Assembly (NCBI RefSeq): GCF_900116715.1
Contig: NZ_FPBM01000010.1
Span: 1 to 64,000 of the forward strand
Direction of reading: 5' to 3'
DNA: 64,000 nucleotides
DNA from: Polaromonas sp. YR568
GTDB taxonomy: Bacteria > Pseudomonadota > Gammaproteobacteria > Burkholderiales > Burkholderiaceae_C
The notes under the pieces were generated by a model, which did not search any database, had not been told where the DNA came from, and saw only the letters and a program-made list of their open reading frames with translations. Each line of letters starts with the position of its first letter. Within the stretch, counting starts at the first letter, position 1. A program made the translations under genes and the position numbers. This document shows positions 63,587-64,000 of the stretch, one piece after another.

Positions 63587-64000
63587 TCACACTTGACCGC
63601 CTCACCAAGTCCTTCGGCGGCAGCGCTCAGTCCGCCGTCGACGGGCTCTCGCTCACCATCAACACCGGCGAGATCTGCGTGCTGATCGGTCCCTCGGGCT
63701 GCGGCAAGACCACCACCATGCGCATGATCAACCGCATGGTCGAGCCTGACTCGGGCCGCATTGAAGTGGGCGGGCGCGACGTGACCAAGATGGACCCGGT
63801 GGAACTGCGCCGCTCCATCGGCTACGTGATCCAGCAGGTCGGCCTCTTCCCGCACATGACCCTGGCCGAGAACGTGGCCACAGTGCCCAAGATGCTGGGC
63901 TGGGATGCTGCCCGCATCGCCAAGCGTGTAGACGAGTTGCTGGCCATGGTGCACATGGACCCCTCGATTTACCGCGACCGTTTCCCGCGTGAGCTGTCGG
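63583..64000 (+). CDS. OpuBA/ProV-type ABC ATPase, truncated by the window edge
   Basis: The first 139 residues are visible. Walker A GPSGCGKTT and the Q-loop GYVIQQVGLFPHMT are intact, and the visible end RFPRELS lies just before the expected signature LSGGQ. The ATPase signature, Walker B and any CBS domains lie outside the window, so their presence is unknown. It energises the ProX-type importer. Confidence 0.9.
   Translation, partial: MITLDRLTKSFGGSAQSAVDGLSLTINTGEICVLIGPSGCGKTTTMRMINRMVEPDSGRIEVGGRDVTKMDPVELRRSIGYVIQQVGLFPHMTLAENVATVPKMLGWDAARIAKRVDELLAMVHMDPSIYRDRFPRELS

Overview
The window is GC-rich chromosomal DNA from a betaproteobacterium, most likely Burkholderiales and probably Comamonadaceae (Polaromonas, Rhodoferax or Variovorax-like). 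The inference rests on the aa3 oxidase cluster layout (coxB-coxA-small assembly gene-ctaG-DUF2970-coxC, then SURF1-Sco-like-ctaA-ctaB-sco1), two Bug-family binding proteins, an rpoH preceded by a CIRCE box, and a hut cluster that uses the HutF/HutG five-step route. No 16S gene is present, so the genus is a guess.

Layout. 1-760: an internally deleted IS21-type element next to the 3' remnant of a disrupted gene. 900-1800: an orphan PhnD-like binding protein. 2118-3137: rpoH under a perfect CIRCE inverted repeat. 3357-5177: a membrane GGDEF protein with a degenerate active site but an intact RxxD I-site. 5225-14743: cytochrome aa3 oxidase subunits and their heme A and copper assembly factors. 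14863-22126: housekeeping genes (DUF2244, a methyltransferase-like protein, comF, trmL, MaoC, ParA, kefF-kefC). 22242-25575: a Ser/Thr kinase and an FHA-containing nucleotide cyclase. 25739-31101: the last steps of the beta-ketoadipate pathway (pcaI, pcaJ, pcaF) with a Bug protein and a TauE protein, divergent from an IclR-type regulator. 31114-41957: small conserved genes, cytochrome c4, a MoxR/VWA pair, and tamA-tamB. 42023-42097: tRNA-Arg(CCU), followed by about 2.7 kb of lower-GC DNA holding a ComEC-like metallo-beta-lactamase protein and a PD-(D/E)XK-like protein. 44843-58507: a large histidine-utilisation region, with hutCDIGF on the minus strand and hutU, an ornithine-cyclodeaminase-like gene, a PhnD-like gene, a Bug gene, hutH and an ABC transporter on the plus strand. 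58517-64000: a YeiH family exporter gene, then a ProXWV/OpuB-type ABC operon that also encodes a second histidine-ammonia-lyase-like protein; the last gene runs off the window.

How it fits together. HutH, HutU, HutI, HutF and HutG would convert histidine to glutamate plus formate, with HutC as repressor. A HutC-like operator lies in the -35/-10 spacer of the hutU promoter, and a perfect palindrome of the same type (TTGTATATACAA) lies at the predicted start of the ProX operon about 10 kb away. The second operon is therefore probably in the same regulon and may import histidine or a related compound.

The most unusual observation is that the lyase-like protein in that operon (60794-62308) lacks the Ala-Ser-Gly triad that forms the MIO cofactor, while HutH in the same window keeps it. 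It also lacks other active-site residues but keeps some. Its role is unknown.
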